Positions 1 to 7,854 of a DNA stretch of 64,000 bases are shown in pieces. Position 1 is the stretch's first letter, and each line of letters starts with the position of its first letter. The position numbers and the translations under genes were made by a program. Under the pieces are notes generated by a model that was not told the DNA's origin, made no database searches, and worked only from the letters and a program-made list of their open reading frames with translations. This DNA is from Clostridiales bacterium (lineage in GTDB: Bacteria; Bacillota; Clostridia; Saccharofermentanales; Saccharofermentanaceae), in contig JAFVAY010000011.1 of the NCBI GenBank assembly GCA_017480325.1, positions 1-64,000 of the forward strand, read 5' to 3'.

Positions 1-1
1 A

Positions 2-409
2 GTTGAGCTTATCGTAGTTCTCGTTATCCTTGCTATCCTCGCAGCTATGCTCGTACCTGCACTCACAGGTTATATCAGAAGGGCTAGAGAAGAGAAGGAA
101 TACCAGACAGCAGCTACAATTTATACTGCTGCACAGGCAATGGTAACAGATATATATGGAAGAGGTACAGCAAGTGATAAAACAGGAACTATAACTCAGG
201 CTGCTCCTGTCGGTTTTGGAGATCAGGTTTTGGCCCTCGCAGGCGTAGACCCCGCTGCCGTTGATTCTTTCCAATTTACGTACGAAGAAGATGAGACAAA
301 GGATAATGCTTTTATTATCGATGGTGGTTTCGTTGTTATTGATGGAAGTGTATATACACTTACTATTGATGGAGGATCAACTTCTTGGTCGGCAGCAGCT
401 TCTAAGTAA
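2..409 (+). CDS. Type IV pilin/pseudopilin, 5' end outside window
   Basis: This is the 3' part of a prepilin-like gene whose start lies before the window; the reading frame is open from base 2. The first visible residues, VELIVVLVILAILAAMLVPA, are the hydrophobic N-terminal helix that follows the prepilin peptidase site in type IV pilins. The helix is followed by TGYIRRAREEKEYQTAA, which nearly copies the next gene's pilin helix end. The remaining 100 residues form a small polar globular domain without cysteines. It is followed by a strong terminator, so it ends its own transcript. Its near-identity to the following pilin over the helix suggests the two arose by duplication. Major or minor pilin status cannot be told. 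Confidence 0.85.
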   Translation, partial: VELIVVLVILAILAAMLVPALTGYIRRAREEKEYQTAATIYTAAQAMVTDIYGRGTASDKTGTITQAAPVGFGDQVLALAGVDPAAVDSFQFTYEEDETKDNAFIIDGGFVVIDGSVYTLTIDGGSTSWSAAASK

Positions 410-438
410 TTAGTCTGAGCATTTGATATAAATAATCG

Positions 439-463
439 ACCGGGGCTTGTCCCCGGTTTTTCT
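439..463 (+). terminator. Intrinsic terminator after first pilin gene
   Basis: A perfect 7-bp stem (ACCGGGG / CCCCGGT) with a 5-nt loop is followed by a T run, about 30 bases after the stop codon of the partial pilin gene. Confidence 0.9.
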
Positions 464-617
464 ATGCCAGAAAACTGAATTACGAAACTTATTATTTACG
501 GTCTCGTGACCGATTGTTCACAGAACGTAACCCCAAGATAATTGAAGTGTAAGGCTCGAGGGGTTAAAATTTATACAAAGTGGATAGGTATGCAAAATAA
601 CAAATGAAGGAGGACCT

Positions 618-1325
618 ATGACTAGAAGAATTAATAAATCTTCCAGGAATGTCAAGCGGGCGTTCACGCTCGTCGAGCTTATCGTGGTCCTCGTTATCCT
701 CGCTGTCCTAGCTGCGATGCTCGTGCCGGCTTTGACGGGATATATCAAGAGAGCGAGAAAGGCTCAGTATATTCAGAAAGCAGATGAAGCTCGTATAGCA
801 GCACAAGCTGTAATGCAACAACTCTATGGATTAGGTGATGGATTGGGCATGTCAAGTTCAACTACTGACGGTAATAATTCTTACTGGTATAAGGGTGCAG
901 ATAAAGTGTGGGGGGATAGAGTACTGGAATTATTGGGCTGTGGCAGAGGTGCCGATAACGGTGAGCCTTATGCGTTTGTGGTAGGAGTAGGAACACACAA
1001 ATCTGAAGGAGGTATGAGCTTAACTCAGCAATATACAGTTTACTATGTTGCTTACGTCGAGAATGAAAAAGCTCCAGCGTTGTTTTATGTCAATGGCACA
1101 TGGATGTATGAATATCCAAGATGGGATGGATCATCGGCTATAACGACAAAGAAGATTGGTGGAATAGATTTCAGGAACACTATTGTATTAGACGGTGCTC
1201 AGATTCCTCTTCAATTCTATATTATCTGTAATAGAACCGGGCTTAATGATACGAATGCAGATTTTTGGACGAGTAACAACGGACGTTCTTTGTATAGTCA
1301 TAGTGAGGTTTTTTACGGCAAATAG
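618..1325 (+). CDS. Type IV prepilin (pilin-like) protein
   Basis: This 235-residue protein has a class III signal peptide: a short basic leader (MTRRINKSSRNVKRA) cut before FTLVEL, then a 20-residue hydrophobic helix ending in ALTGYIKRAR. The Glu at position 5 of the mature form, which pilins use for assembly, is present. A strong ribosome site (GAAGGAGG) lies 5 bases before the ATG. The C-terminal 170 residues are a unique globular domain with three cysteines. It opens a run of four genes with 2-8 bp gaps or overlaps whose later members also look like pseudopilins. A role in a type IV pilus or competence-type pseudopilus at the cell surface is inferred. Confidence 0.88.
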   Translation: MTRRINKSSRNVKRAFTLVELIVVLVILAVLAAMLVPALTGYIKRARKAQYIQKADEARIAAQAVMQQLYGLGDGLGMSSSTTDGNNSYWYKGADKVWGDRVLELLGCGRGADNGEPYAFVVGVGTHKSEGGMSLTQQYTVYYVAYVENEKAPALFYVNGTWMYEYPRWDGSSAITTKKIGGIDFRNTIVLDGAQIPLQFYIICNRTGLNDTNADFWTSNNGRSLYSHSEVFYGK

Positions 1326-1327
1326 AG

Positions 1328-1765
1328 ATGACACGCATAAGTAAGACAACGTTAACTGATAAGACAGCGTCACTCCTTCGCGGAAACGAAGGTACTAGCC
1401 TTGTGCTTGTCTCGATCATCGCCATCATTATTATTACCGGCGTGATCATACTTCGAGTTACTACCAGTGCTCTGTGGGCGTCTGCGGATAAGCAGTATAA
1501 CCAGGATCAGGCGTATATGCTTGCAACAAGTCTGGGTGAGTCATTGGATGAAGCGATACTGGACAGCAACTCCGGGATTAATCTTGCCGAGATTGGTACT
1601 GTCAATGACACCGCGCCGGGAATGGCGAAGGGGACAGTTACAATACAAGTTACGTCGAGCGGGTCCAACTATAATCTTGAAGTCAGAGCTGAAGTTGCCA
1701 ACGCGACGTATGTTTACACTGCAGTTTATTCAGGTTCTCCGGGGTCGTACACGAGGCAAAGATAA
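1328..1765 (+). CDS. Pilus-operon membrane protein, PilX/ComGG-like position
   Basis: The 145-residue protein has a charged N-terminus of about 25 residues, then one transmembrane helix (roughly residues 25-47, SLVLVSIIAIIIITGVIIL) and an extracellular domain. It has no canonical FTLVE prepilin motif, but its size, single helix and place between pilin genes resemble the atypical minor pseudopilins of type II/type IV machines (PilX or ComGG type). It starts 2 bases after the preceding stop and its own stop overlaps the next start (TAATG), so translation is probably coupled. The family is not recognised with certainty. Confidence 0.7.
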   Translation: MTRISKTTLTDKTASLLRGNEGTSLVLVSIIAIIIITGVIILRVTTSALWASADKQYNQDQAYMLATSLGESLDEAILDSNSGINLAEIGTVNDTAPGMAKGTVTIQVTSSGSNYNLEVRAEVANATYVYTAVYSGSPGSYTRQR

Positions 1766-2106
1766 TGAGACGAATCAGTAAGACAGGCTCCATCATAAGC
1801 GATAACAAGGGCGAGACCATGGTAGAGGTAATCGTCGCTTTTACGTTGTTGTCGATAATGCTGGTGGTCTTCTCTGAGGGGATATCCTGGGCAACGAAGT
1901 CTGAGGTCAATGCCAATAAGAGCAGGACCGGCGCGGATAACGCCATGATCGCGTTGCAGCAGAAGCTGGCAGGTAAATCGCCGGAGGATGTTATTAAGAG
2001 CTCGGAGTCGAACGGTTCTGTAGAGGTCGGAGGTACAACGGTTAGTCGTTATACCTATACCGTAACGATAGACGGAAATACATATACATATGTTGTATAC
2101 GAGTAG
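1765..2106 (+). CDS. Minor type IV pseudopilin
   Basis: This 113-residue protein carries the prepilin signature NKG^ETMVEVIVAFTLLSIML: a glycine at the cleavage site followed by the hydrophobic helix with Glu in the fifth mature position. The leader is basic (MRRISKTGS). The rest is a small domain of about 75 residues. The start codon shares one base with the preceding stop codon, indicating translational coupling within the pilin operon. The small size suits a tip or minor pseudopilin (PilV/ComGE-like), which is inference from length and position. Confidence 0.78.
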   Translation: MRRISKTGSIISDNKGETMVEVIVAFTLLSIMLVVFSEGISWATKSEVNANKSRTGADNAMIALQQKLAGKSPEDVIKSSESNGSVEVGGTTVSRYTYTVTIDGNTYTYVVYE

Positions 2107-2113
2107 ATAGAAT

Positions 2114-2905
2114 ATGCGAAGAATAGCTAAGCACAAAAGATCGAAGAAAGCGATAACGCTGGTGGAGCTGGTGGTGGCGATGACGCTGACCGCTATTTTC
2201 GCCGGGTCCTGTGTCATGCTTATTATGCCTATAACTAAGATATACACGCACACGACTAACTTAAGTCGCGCGCAACTTCTGGCGGATACTATAGTGGATT
2301 CGCTTCGTGCCGAGTGCGCGCATACATATATAACGACTTCTGCGGACGTTCAGGTAACTAATAATAGTGGTGCTTCTATAGGAAGCTCATCCGTAGCGAA
2401 TGAGGTCTTTGGCAACACGCTGATTATCAGAAAGAATCAGGATTACTACGAGACCATCGCGTCTAACTACGAGATCACCGGTGTGATTGCCAATAACGTT
2501 CTTGACTGTGAGGAGGCAACCTACGCCACTTCTACGATAACACCTAAGCCCACTCCGAGAACGGACAGCACCGGAATTACCAGCCGTGCGGTTTACAGAA
2601 TGTTCTCCGGCGGATCAGAGGGTAATCTTGGATCGACGTCATCTGCCGACATTAACGCGGGCTTTGTTCACTTCGGATACTTTACTCCGGGAACGGGCAC
2701 AGCGTACGATCCATACGACTACACCAATCCTTTCTCCTATGCCACATATGGGGATTCGAATCATCAATTCCGGGCAGCTCTTAATTTCTCTCTTCCTACC
2801 CTGGCGGATGGCGAGGTGCCTACATACGTACTCTGCGACGTTCAGATCCTGGACGTCAATAATTCCGTCGTTTATACCCGCAGTACGGTTTTGTGCTTTT
2901 CTTAA
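2114..2905 (+). CDS. Pseudopilin, PulJ/ComGF-like
   Basis: The 263-residue protein begins with a basic leader (MRRIAKHKRSKKA) followed by ITLVELVVAMTLTAIFAG, a prepilin peptidase motif and helix. The size and the mixed beta-rich remainder fit the larger minor pseudopilins (PulJ/ComGF class). It is the last gene of the pilin operon, 7 bases after the previous stop. No assembly ATPase, platform protein or prepilin peptidase is visible in this window; if present they must lie upstream or elsewhere. Confidence 0.78.
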   Translation: MRRIAKHKRSKKAITLVELVVAMTLTAIFAGSCVMLIMPITKIYTHTTNLSRAQLLADTIVDSLRAECAHTYITTSADVQVTNNSGASIGSSSVANEVFGNTLIIRKNQDYYETIASNYEITGVIANNVLDCEEATYATSTITPKPTPRTDSTGITSRAVYRMFSGGSEGNLGSTSSADINAGFVHFGYFTPGTGTAYDPYDYTNPFSYATYGDSNHQFRAALNFSLPTLADGEVPTYVLCDVQILDVNNSVVYTRSTVLCFS

Positions 2906-2918
2906 GTAGTAATATAAT
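2891..2918 (+). promoter_or_regulatory. Possible sigma-A promoter for the metallohydrolase operon
   Basis: TTGTGC and TATAAT are separated by 16 bases, just after the pilin operon. The -35 match is weak and overlaps the end of the preceding gene. Confidence 0.35.
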
Positions 2919-2953
2919 AATTGATAAATCAATCTGATCCCGGGGGTTATTCC

Positions 2954-3580
2954 ATGAAGATTATTTATCTCGGTCACTCGTGCTTCAAGTTCGAGAAGAA
3001 CGGGTTTGCTATGATCATTGATCCTTATAAGACGGGAAGTGTCCCGGGCTATGCTCCGCTGAAGGAGACTGCCAATCAGGTGATCTCATCCCACAAGCAC
3101 GCTGACCACTTCGGGCTTAATGAGGTCAAGCTCTCCGTCACGAGAGCCGATACGCCCTTTATGGTGAGCTTTATCGAGTCATATCATGATGATAAAGAGG
3201 GTGCCTTAAGAGGATTTAACAATGTTATAATTGTCGATGTTGACGGGCTTTCCATCGTTCACATGGGAGATATCGGCTGCGAGCTTACTGACGAGCAGGT
3301 TGAGCGGATCAGGGGCTGTGATGTGCTGCTTATCCCGGTCGGAGGCTTCTATACCATCGATGCCGAGCAGGCCAAGCGATATGTCGAGCTTATTGATCCG
3401 TCTATCGCGATCCCGATGCACTACAGAGGCGACGGCTTCGGCTATGACGAGATCGGGACGGTGGAGGCGTTCACCGAGCTTTTCGATAAGACGGAGGAGA
3501 TCGGAAGTGAGCTTACACTTGAAGGGAAGCCTGAGGGCCACAAGGTAATAGTTATGAGAGGGGCAAAGATAAATGTTTAA
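2954..3580 (+). CDS. Metallo-beta-lactamase-fold hydrolase (UPF0173-like)
   Basis: This is a cytosolic hydrolase of the MBL fold, 208 residues. The metal-binding HxHxDH motif appears as HKHADH, preceded by the family start [14 protein letters not shown], and further ligands are supplied by HMGD and the late PMHY segment. The ATG at 2954 is chosen over an upstream TTG because a purine-rich GGGGG site precedes it and the family starts at this point. The short single-domain form resembles the UPF0173/YtkL group, whose substrates are poorly known. The gene overlaps the next one by 8 bases, so the two are probably co-translated. Confidence 0.85.
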   Translation: MKIIYLGHSCFKFEKNGFAMIIDPYKTGSVPGYAPLKETANQVISSHKHADHFGLNEVKLSVTRADTPFMVSFIESYHDDKEGALRGFNNVIIVDVDGLSIVHMGDIGCELTDEQVERIRGCDVLLIPVGGFYTIDAEQAKRYVELIDPSIAIPMHYRGDGFGYDEIGTVEAFTELFDKTEEIGSELTLEGKPEGHKVIVMRGAKINV

Positions 3581-5057
3581 GGTTGGGTTCGACAGCGAGA
3601 AGTACACGGAGCTTCAGAGTAAGCACATCAGGGAGAGGATTGACGAGTTCGGCGGTAAGCTTTACCTGGAGTTCGGCGGCAAGCTCTTTGATGATTATCA
3701 CGCGTCCCGAGTGCTTCCGGGATTCGAGCCCGACAGCAAGATCAAGATGCTCATGAAGCTTAAAGAGGACGCTGAGATCATTATCGCCATCAATGCCGAC
3801 GCCATCGAGAAAAGCAAGCGCAGAGGCGACCTGGGCATCACCTACGATCAGGACGTCCTTCGCCTCATAGATGCCTTCACCGAGTTCGGTCTGTGTGTCG
3901 GCAGCGTCTGCATCACTCAGTACAGGGGGCAGTCGCTCGCGGAGAAATTCGAGAAACGCCTTCGCCAGCTGGGGGTCAAGGTCTATAAGCACTACCCCAT
4001 CGAGGGCTATCCTTCCAACATTCCTCTTATCGTAAGCGATGATGGTTACGGCAAGAACGATTATATCGAGACATCACATTCGCTTGTTGTGGTGACGGCG
4101 CCAGGTCCCGGTTCGGGCAAGATGGCGACCTGTCTGTCGCAGCTTTATCACGAGAATAAGAGGGGGATCAAGGCCGGCTACGCCAAGTTCGAGACCTTCC
4201 CCATCTGGAGCATCCCGCTGACACATCCCGTTAACGTCGCATACGAGGCGGCTACGGCGGACTTGTCTGACGTCAACATGATCGACCCCTTCCATCTGGA
4301 GGCTTACGGCAAGACTACGGTCAACTATAACCGTGATGTGGAGGTATTCCCGGTAGTTAACGCCATCTTCGAGAAGATCTACGGTGCATCCCCCTACAAG
4401 AGCCCTACGGACATGGGCGTTAACATGGCGGGCTTTGCTATCGTGGACGACGAAGCGTGCTGCGAAGCATCCAAGTACGAGATCATCCGCAGATACTACC
4501 AAGCGAAATGCGCCGTTAAGCAAGGCCTGTCAGACGGCTCCGACGTTGCTAAGCTTGAGCTTCTGATAAACAAGACCGGAATCGACACAGCCGACAGACG
4601 CTGCGTCGGTGCCGCTCTGGTACGCGCAGATCAGACCACGGGCCCGGCAGTCGCTATCGAGCTCGCGGACGGGCGTATGGTAACAGGCAAGACAACTGAT
4701 CTTATGGGACCGTCCTCGGCGGCACTTCTCAATGCTCTTAAGGTATTGGCTGGGATCGATCACTCGATGCCTTTGATCTCACCCAACGTTATCGAGCCTA
4801 TTCAGGATCTTAAGATCAATCACATGGGCAACCACAACCCGAGACTTCATACCGATGAGACCTTGATCGCGCTATCTATCTCGGCCACCACCAATCCTGT
4901 GGCAGAGCTCGCGATGCAGCAGCTGGGCAATCTTAAGAATGCCGATGCGCATTCCACAACTATGCTGTCATCCGTCGATGAGAACGTGTTTAGGAAGTTG
5001 GGTGTAAATATTACCTGTGAGCCGGTCTACGCTACAAAGAAGCTATATCACAAGTAA
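3573..5057 (+). CDS. DUF1846 (UPF0371) family protein
   Basis: The 494-residue length and start ([19 protein letters not shown]) match the widespread UPF0371/DUF1846 family of Firmicutes and Actinobacteria. A glycine-rich segment [17 protein letters not shown] near residue 180 resembles a nucleotide-binding loop and is typical of this family; the alternating DxxRR and [13 protein letters not shown] segments are also family-like. The function is unknown. The start overlaps the end of the metallohydrolase gene, and the 3' end overlaps the convergent Mrr-like gene by 10 bases. Confidence 0.9.
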   Translation: MFKVGFDSEKYTELQSKHIRERIDEFGGKLYLEFGGKLFDDYHASRVLPGFEPDSKIKMLMKLKEDAEIIIAINADAIEKSKRRGDLGITYDQDVLRLIDAFTEFGLCVGSVCITQYRGQSLAEKFEKRLRQLGVKVYKHYPIEGYPSNIPLIVSDDGYGKNDYIETSHSLVVVTAPGPGSGKMATCLSQLYHENKRGIKAGYAKFETFPIWSIPLTHPVNVAYEAATADLSDVNMIDPFHLEAYGKTTVNYNRDVEVFPVVNAIFEKIYGASPYKSPTDMGVNMAGFAIVDDEACCEASKYEIIRRYYQAKCAVKQGLSDGSDVAKLELLINKTGIDTADRRCVGAALVRADQTTGPAVAIELADGRMVTGKTTDLMGPSSAALLNALKVLAGIDHSMPLISPNVIEPIQDLKINHMGNHNPRLHTDETLIALSISATTNPVAELAMQQLGNLKNADAHSTTMLSSVDENVFRKLGVNITCEPVYATKKLYHK

Positions 5058-5446
5058 TAATTGACTGCGATATTCGCGATTACTAACAATACAATTAATA
5101 TAAATAACTTTACTCTTAACCCTGTTCTGCCGTCATAGCCGTGGATCAGGGTTACGTTATTTCTTTCCGCCAATTCGTAGGCCTGCCTTGTAAATGTGGT
5201 GTTGGTAATTACGATTGCCCGGTCGCAGTCGTAGTAAGCCATGCCGCCGACTACCTGCTGCACGGCGGCGACTCCCACTGGCCGTGAGTAGTACTTGCAC
5301 TGCACGGCATATCTCTTGATCAGGCGGCGGCAAATAATGTCAACGCCGTAATCGCCGGAGTTGCCGGTGAGGGTGACTCCGCTATAGCCGTGGCGTCGTA
5401 GATACCCGACGCAGGCCTTCTCATATGCATGACCGTTCATGATCAT
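5048..5446 (-). CDS. Mrr-like restriction endonuclease with C-terminal membrane helix
   Basis: The 132-residue protein has the core of the Mrr_cat/PD-(D/E)XK fold: a glycine-rich loop, catalytic Asp36 in GDYGVDII, then Gln49-Cys-Lys51 in YAVQCKYY (the QxK variant). After the nuclease core ([19 protein letters not shown] is the usual family strand) it ends in a hydrophobic helix of about 20 residues, so it is probably tethered to the membrane. Such one-domain Mrr proteins act on DNA, often modified DNA, but the target here is unknown. It lies alone, convergent to the DUF1846 gene. The first or second ATG (codon 3) could be the start. Confidence 0.8.
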   Translation of the reverse strand: MIMNGHAYEKACVGYLRRHGYSGVTLTGNSGDYGVDIICRRLIKRYAVQCKYYSRPVGVAAVQQVVGGMAYYDCDRAIVITNTTFTRQAYELAERNNVTLIHGYDGRTGLRVKLFILIVLLVIANIAVNYYL

Positions 5447-5490
5447 ATGTTATCACACTCGTATGTACGTTCATTTGGACAGCCTTCTAT

Positions 5491-5609
5491 CCCCACAAGT
5501 TGTCCTCACAAATCATGTTTCAAATCGATTTGTGAGGATCGAGCGGGTATAAATCCTCACAGTTGGTCCTCACAATTGGCGATTCGAGCCCGTTTGTGGG
5601 GATCGAAGG
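5491..5609. repeat. Two tandem copies of an imperfect hairpin upstream of ctsR
   Basis: Two units of about 55 bp (5491-5545 and 5555-5609) share the plan CYCACA...CCTCACAA...TTTGTGRGGATCGA. In the first, CCTCACAAATC (5504-5514) and GATTTGTGAGG (5527-5537) form a perfect 11-bp inverted repeat with a 12-base loop; the second has the same arms with mismatches. The pair lies directly upstream of the CtsR boxes and ctsR promoter. It does not match CIRCE. It may be an additional operator or a decayed small repeat element. Confidence 0.6.
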
Positions 5610-5617
5610 AAAACAAA

Positions 5618-5634
5618 AGTCAAAAAATGTCAAA
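5618..5634 (+). promoter_or_regulatory. CtsR box 1 (upstream of -35)
   Basis: The direct heptad repeat AGTCAAA-AAA-TGTCAAA matches the CtsR operator (RGTCAAA-NAN-RGTCAAA) with one mismatch and lies 8 bases before the -35 element. Confidence 0.88.
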
Positions 5635-5641
5635 AATCCTG

Positions 5642-5670
5642 TTGACAACCCGCCAAACTAGCGTGATAAT
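5642..5670 (+). promoter_or_regulatory. Sigma-A promoter of the ctsR operon
   Basis: TTGACA and GATAAT are spaced by 17 bases and are bracketed by two CtsR boxes, so repressor bound on both sides would occlude RNA polymerase. Confidence 0.88.
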
Positions 5671-5675
5671 ACAAT

Positions 5676-5692
5676 TGTCAAAGAAAGTCAAA
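5676..5692 (+). promoter_or_regulatory. CtsR box 2 (downstream of -10)
   Basis: TGTCAAA-GAA-AGTCAAA is a second CtsR heptad pair over the likely transcription start. A third overlapping GTCAAAA follows immediately and runs into the ribosome site of ctsR. Confidence 0.88.
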
Positions 5693-5712
5693 GTCAAAAG
5701 GAGGCAGCGTAA

Positions 5713-6171
5713 ATGGCAAGACTGGTAGATGTAATCGAAGCCATGATCAAAGAGTTGATCGAAGAGAATAACGGCAGTGCCACTATCAGCAGAAGTCTGC
5801 TTGCCGAGCGTGCCAACTGTGTTCCGTCACAGGTCACATACGTCCTGTCGACGAGATTTTCGACGGGGAACGGATATATCGTGGAGAGCAGGCGTGGCGG
5901 CGGCGGTCAGATAACTATTACCCAGATCAAGCCCGCCAGTGCAGAGGACTATATCAAGTCAATTATCGAGACCACGGGTGACAGCATCACACAGCAGGAG
6001 GCGAAGATCCTTCTGGCTAACGCGGCAGAGGCAGGCGTAATAAGTGCGAGGGTGGCAACATCCATAATGTCGGCGGTGTCGGACAGAAGTCTCGCGAAGG
6101 TAGACACGGATATAAGATCGGCGGTAAGAGCGGATGTATTCAGGAATGCTCTTGCAGGCTTACTGATATAA
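5713..6171 (+). CDS. ctsR: CtsR, class III heat-shock repressor
   Basis: CtsR represses clp/mcs genes and releases DNA at high temperature. The 152-residue length and start (MARLVDVIEAMIKELIEENN) fit the family. The winged helix-turn-helix lies at residues 20-65, and the glycine-rich wing ESRRGGGGQI, the known thermosensor loop, is intact, including the arginine next to the glycines. The C-terminal four-helix dimerisation part follows. Two CtsR boxes flank its promoter, so it is autoregulated. It heads the operon ctsR-mcsA-mcsB-clpC in the standard order. Confidence 0.96.
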   Translation: MARLVDVIEAMIKELIEENNGSATISRSLLAERANCVPSQVTYVLSTRFSTGNGYIVESRRGGGGQITITQIKPASAEDYIKSIIETTGDSITQQEAKILLANAAEAGVISARVATSIMSAVSDRSLAKVDTDIRSAVRADVFRNALAGLLI

Positions 6172-6186
6172 GAGGGAGGAATTAAC

Positions 6187-6834
6187 ATGAAGTGTTCAAG
6201 ATGCGGCGCGCAGATAGGTAATTCCTATGCGAAGATCAACGGAAATCTGCTCTGCGAGAACTGCTCGAGAGAGCTCAAGATAGACGAGATATTCAGAAGG
6301 CAAAGCTCGGTATTCGATCAGGCTTTCCCGATGCTTGATGTCTTCCCCGGGACCTTTGCTGCCGGAACCGATCTCGACTTTGCCAATGCGAAGATAAGAT
6401 GTGCAAGATGCGGCACTACCTTAAGAGATATCGAGGCGAGCGGACAGCTCGGATGCATAGAGTGCTACAACACCTTTAACGAGAGTATCCTTAAGCATAT
6501 CCTGAAGCGTCAGGGCAGCAGCGAATATATGGGCCGTAAGCCCGGTGAGTCGTCGCAGATCAATCCGGAGGTTAAGCCGGAGTCAGATTCTGACATGAAG
6601 CAGTCTAATATTGTCGAGGCGACTTCAACACCCGATACCAAGCCCGCCGCGACTAAGCAGGAGGCAAGCGAGACTCAGGCGGCGGACATCCTTGATAGAA
6701 TCAGGAATACGGAATTAGGAAAGCTTACCGAGGATGAGCTTCAGGACGGCATGATGAAGGCGGCAGCTGCTGAGGATTATGCACTGGCAGCCAAGCTTCG
6801 CGATGAGCTTCAGTCAAGGAAGGGGGACGCATAA
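6187..6834 (+). CDS. mcsA: McsA, zinc-finger activator/adaptor
   Basis: McsA works with McsB and ClpC in CtsR-controlled stress proteolysis. Two zinc-binding CxxC pairs per module are visible: CSRC and CENC near the N-terminus, then CARC and CIEC around residues 75-95. A Gly/Ser/Pro/Glu-rich linker follows (about residues 115-165), and the C-terminus is a UVR motif (ELQDGMMKAAAAEDYALAAKLRDELQ), the ClpC-interaction helix pair. At 215 residues it is a little longer than usual because of the linker. It sits 15 bases after ctsR and directly abuts mcsB. Confidence 0.93.
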   Translation: MKCSRCGAQIGNSYAKINGNLLCENCSRELKIDEIFRRQSSVFDQAFPMLDVFPGTFAAGTDLDFANAKIRCARCGTTLRDIEASGQLGCIECYNTFNESILKHILKRQGSSEYMGRKPGESSQINPEVKPESDSDMKQSNIVEATSTPDTKPAATKQEASETQAADILDRIRNTELGKLTEDELQDGMMKAAAAEDYALAAKLRDELQSRKGDA

Positions 6835-7854
6835 ATGTGGTACGAGAAGGAAGGTAAGGACACGGATATCGTCCTGTCTACAAAGGTAATTATCAACCGT
6901 AACATCAAGGGCTTCCCTTTCCCCGCGAAGATGAGCGACGCCGATAAGGAGAACGTCCTAGGCATGGTAAGGCAGGCTGCAGGCTCCATGGGACTTAACT
7001 TCGTGAGGACAGACGAGCTCGACGACAGCGCTAAGGCCGACCTCTACGAGCAGTTCTTCTCCGGATATGCATTCCTGAATTCCAATGCGAAGACAGGTTA
7101 TCTTCTGAGCAAGACCGAGGGCCTCGGCGTGATCATAAACTCGACGGATCATATAAGTATAGTATCTATGGTTCCGGGAAGCGACGTGGCTACGGCATAT
7201 AAAAGAGCCGACGATTTGGCAGTGAAGTTCGAGAAGAGCATGGACATCGCCTATACTGATAAGTTCGGCTTCCTGACCTCGCAGATCAAGTCGGTGGGAA
7301 CCGGACTTCAGATCATTGAGACCCTGGCTATTCCCGGTATTGAGAAGACGGAGGGTGCGCTACAGGTCTTAGGGCGAAGAGTCGAGAAATACGACTGGCA
7401 GATAATGCCGATGACTCAGTCTGACGGTCAAAGACAGAACGGTATATACATACTGAGTAATGTGGCGACCTTGGGAGTTACGGAGCAGGATGTGATCACC
7501 GGAGCTCAGAGAGTTCAGACCGACATCATCAAGCTCGAGAACACCTGCAGAAAGAATATCTGCACTAAGAAGAAGGGGATCGTGGAGGATCAGTACTACA
7601 GAGCCTATGCGACACTTCGTTACTGCAGAAGGATAGAGATCGCCGAGGCTTTGACGTTAATTAACTGGCTTCGACTGGGGCAGGGTTACATAGATACATC
7701 AGAGGCGAATATCGACTGGAAGAAGATCAATAAGCTGACTCAGAAGGTAAGAAGAAGCTATTCGGATTCCGGCAAGAAGGCAGTACGGCCTCAGCAAAGA
7801 GCGGCTGAGCGGGCGACCTTGATAAGGGAGATCATGAAGGAAGGACAGGCATAA
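6835..7854 (+). CDS. mcsB: McsB-family protein, catalytically degenerate arginine kinase homologue
   Basis: Position, length (339 aa) and scattered matches (GFLTS...VGTGL; RAYATLRYCRRIE; LIREIM) show this is McsB, the protein arginine kinase. The catalytic residues known from Bacillus McsB are replaced: the TSCPTN loop cysteine is Gln150; the two glutamates of NEEDH are Ser103 and Thr104; the SSRIRLARN phosphate-binding arginines read STKVIINRN; the GEGSEAVGN segment reads SDGQRQNG. The allosteric RDxxRA phosphoarginine motif reads RAAERA. It is therefore probably a pseudokinase acting as an adaptor, which is inference. It is well conserved in length, lies between mcsA and clpC, and overlaps clpC by one base, so it is not a broken gene. 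Confidence 0.88.
   Translation: MWYEKEGKDTDIVLSTKVIINRNIKGFPFPAKMSDADKENVLGMVRQAAGSMGLNFVRTDELDDSAKADLYEQFFSGYAFLNSNAKTGYLLSKTEGLGVIINSTDHISIVSMVPGSDVATAYKRADDLAVKFEKSMDIAYTDKFGFLTSQIKSVGTGLQIIETLAIPGIEKTEGALQVLGRRVEKYDWQIMPMTQSDGQRQNGIYILSNVATLGVTEQDVITGAQRVQTDIIKLENTCRKNICTKKKGIVEDQYYRAYATLRYCRRIEIAEALTLINWLRLGQGYIDTSEANIDWKKINKLTQKVRRSYSDSGKKAVRPQQRAAERATLIREIMKEGQA

Noticed and set aside
499..512. c-di-GMP riboswitch before the pilin gene, suggested by the CGGTC-TCGT-GACCG hairpin
   Set aside because: The conserved GEMM segments are absent; only a short hairpin is seen.
5491..5609. CIRCE (HrcA) operator upstream of ctsR
   Set aside because: The arms do not match TTAGCACTC-N9-GAGTGCTAA.
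6835..7854. mcsB as a pseudogene
   Set aside because: The frame is intact, of family length and tightly packed between mcsA and clpC; the changes are specific to catalytic sites.
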